DNA of 64,000 nucleotides from the NCBI RefSeq assembly GCF_963422355.1, contig NC_085089.1, positions 7,775,052-7,839,051 on the forward strand, read 5' to 3'. Origin of the DNA: Corticium candelabrum (Eukaryota; Porifera; Homoscleromorpha; Homosclerophorida; Plakinidae). Position numbers and translations under genes: made by a program. The notes under the pieces were generated by a model. It searched no databases. It saw only the letters and a program-made list of their open reading frames with translations, and was not told the origin of the DNA. The stretch's first letter is position 1. Each line of letters begins with the position of its first letter. Shown piece by piece: positions 62,506 through 64,000 of the stretch.

Positions 62506-64000
62506 CTATTGAGAATTTTTCCTCCAAAAACCTCTACAGTCAACTTCATTTGTATAGTCTTCAATGTCTCTTGATCTTCTAGCTAATTTGTTTAAATAAT
62601 TGGTAGCTTCTGATCCCCAAGTTCCAAAATGTTCAAATACCAGAGTGAAATTGAAGCCTGATGTATTGCCAATAACTTGTTGTTTTTCGTATTTGATCAT
62701 CTTCCTTTCCTCCCTTCCTGCTGCAGCAAAATCTTCATCTAAAGCTGCCTGCTTTAAAGTGTCTTGGCTGAAAGGATGAGCCATGGCTACATCAAGGTCA
62801 TAACTACACCCAGAGTCGTACACAACTATGTCTGGTCTATTATCATTTCCAGACTAACGATGTCGAGGTTCTTTCTTGTGATGAATCTTTAATTCATGTA
62901 GACAAGTGCTCCATGCATTTACGATTTCATCATGCTGCCACACAGGTCCACCTCCATGTTTGTATGTAAGAAGATGATATTCATCTGCCAACTTGCCACA
63001 TTCACACTGGATGTTCCAGTTGACAAAAGGTGCAGGTATGTCCAACCTCAGAGATGCTGCCAAACAAAATTCGTTGGGTTTAAGTGCAAGAATCTCTTCA
63101 GTAGGAATGGCTTCCAGCCATGACCCAGCTCCCTTACCTCTTATTGCTCTAAATTCAGCTGCAGCTCTATCTGATTGTGAAATTGCAGTTTCCAAGCAGG
63201 AATTTGCATTTGCCTCATGTAGTTGACTAGATGGTTTTGTTGTAATTTCTTGGGCTGTTTGACAAACTCACTTAGATGTTGGCAATCATTACAACCAGTA
63301 GACTTGGCAGCTTGATGAATATCGATCGAGATGTTCAAGACATTATCTGTTGAAAGCAAGAGTGATACATCGTTAGTCAAGTAAGGGAACCTAGTAAGCA
63401 AGTTTGACGGAGTATGCATCCATCCTCCCAAAAATGCAGATGAAGCAATAGCATCGACCAATGTCATTCCAAATCCTCCTAATTTGATAGGAAGTGTTGC
63501 CTGTTTCCACCGTTCATCGACTATTGATGGCACTCCCAATATTCTACAAAAGGTTCTTCGAGTCATGTTGTCATGTATTTCAGCTGTAGACTGAAATAAA
63601 GATGGCGATAGCCAAGTAATTTAACTTGGGAACATGGCAATGACGTAGTAGAAGGCTTTCTGACTAAGGATCTTCTAATCGAGACAAAGCAGAGCAAAGT
63701 GATTGACCAGAGTGAGCCATGTCTTCAGACTTGGAAGGACAAAGGAAGAGCTTCCCACGAGAATGCCTAGGACCGTAGTCCCATCCTTTGTCACTTGGAA
63801 TGGGCAATGTTTGGTATTAAGTGGGTCAGGAGTGAACAGCTCACATTTTGATCACATTTTGATAAGCCAAGAGAAGTAAGAGATGACTTCAGATGTAAGG
63901 CTGCATTGATGGTTGCATCAGGTTCACCAAGTAGAGAAATGTCATCTAGATATGAACTTTGTTGTGCTGTAGTTGTAACTGCTTCAAGACAGGATGTATT
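62506..64000 (-). pseudogene. Decayed reverse transcriptase of a retroelement (runs off window)
   Basis: Pieces of one retroelement protein appear in shifting frames on the minus strand. Near 63.95 kb there is an RT catalytic-type motif SYLDDISLLGEP. At 63566-63141 the segment WKQATLPIKLGGFGMTLVDA resembles the region after the RT palm in many invertebrate RT proteins. At 63195-62854 there is a Cys/His cluster (CECGKLADEYHLLTYKHGGG). A last piece lies at 62823-62506. In-frame stops (for example between 63.6 and 63.9 kb) and frame changes break it, so it is not functional. The clade is undetermined. Confidence 0.65.

Overview
The window is nuclear DNA of an early-branching animal. Most genes are spliced with short introns (roughly 45-100 bp) and canonical GT-AG sites. 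The gene set is animal-specific or typical of animals with cilia: SOCS proteins with SH2 and SOCS box, FUZ, CCSAP, atlastin and RAB4. TTAATTAA-rich spacers, abundant (GT)n/(CTGT)n microsatellites and many small transposon relics fit a marine invertebrate. A sponge is my best guess, but that is inference from general character and no diagnostic marker is present. All exon joins were made by eye from frame, splice sites and family motifs.

Layout. 0-1.4 kb: 5' part of a paraoxonase gene (-). 2.1-6.3 kb: cathepsin B-like protease (+), with a Helitron-like end in its long intron. 6.7-12.0 kb: mitochondrial PNPase (+), about 29 exons. 13.1-14.3 kb: FUZ (-), head-to-head with EXOC5 (+, 14.5-19.2 kb), closely followed by MAD2 (+). 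21.9-26.6 kb: two SOCS-type genes (-) around an unrecognised 97-codon ORF. 27.4-30.7 kb: a large intronless DUF4470-type gene (-), head-to-head with PBLD/PhzF (+). 32.0-35.2 kb: two RAB4 paralogues arranged as a head-to-head inverted duplication with matching exon structure and very similar introns. 35.7-40.2 kb: atlastin (+), with a pogo-type MITE and other repeats in its introns. 41.6-42.8 kb: CCSAP (-).

43.6-59.2 kb is the most unusual stretch. A 23-exon secreted glycoside hydrolase family 3 gene (+, 810 codons) has a 9-kb fifth intron. That intron carries two complete TMEM272-like membrane protein genes on the opposite strand; a third, more divergent copy sits head-to-head with the GH3 start. 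The two nested copies belong to a tandem segmental duplication. The second duplicon was split by a block of about 3 kb made of a polypyrimidine 14-mer satellite and a large inverted repeat whose arms are themselves tandem repeats, which is the architecture of Foldback transposons.

59.5-64 kb: 3' half of glycogen phosphorylase (-), converging on GH3. A SINE lies in one of its introns; a Harbinger-like MITE and a decayed reverse transcriptase lie further upstream.

Functional themes are housekeeping: membrane traffic (EXOC5, RAB4 x2, atlastin), cilia (FUZ, CCSAP), mitochondrial RNA (PNPase), mitosis (MAD2) and carbohydrate use (GH3, glycogen phosphorylase). Several neighbours share short divergent promoters.
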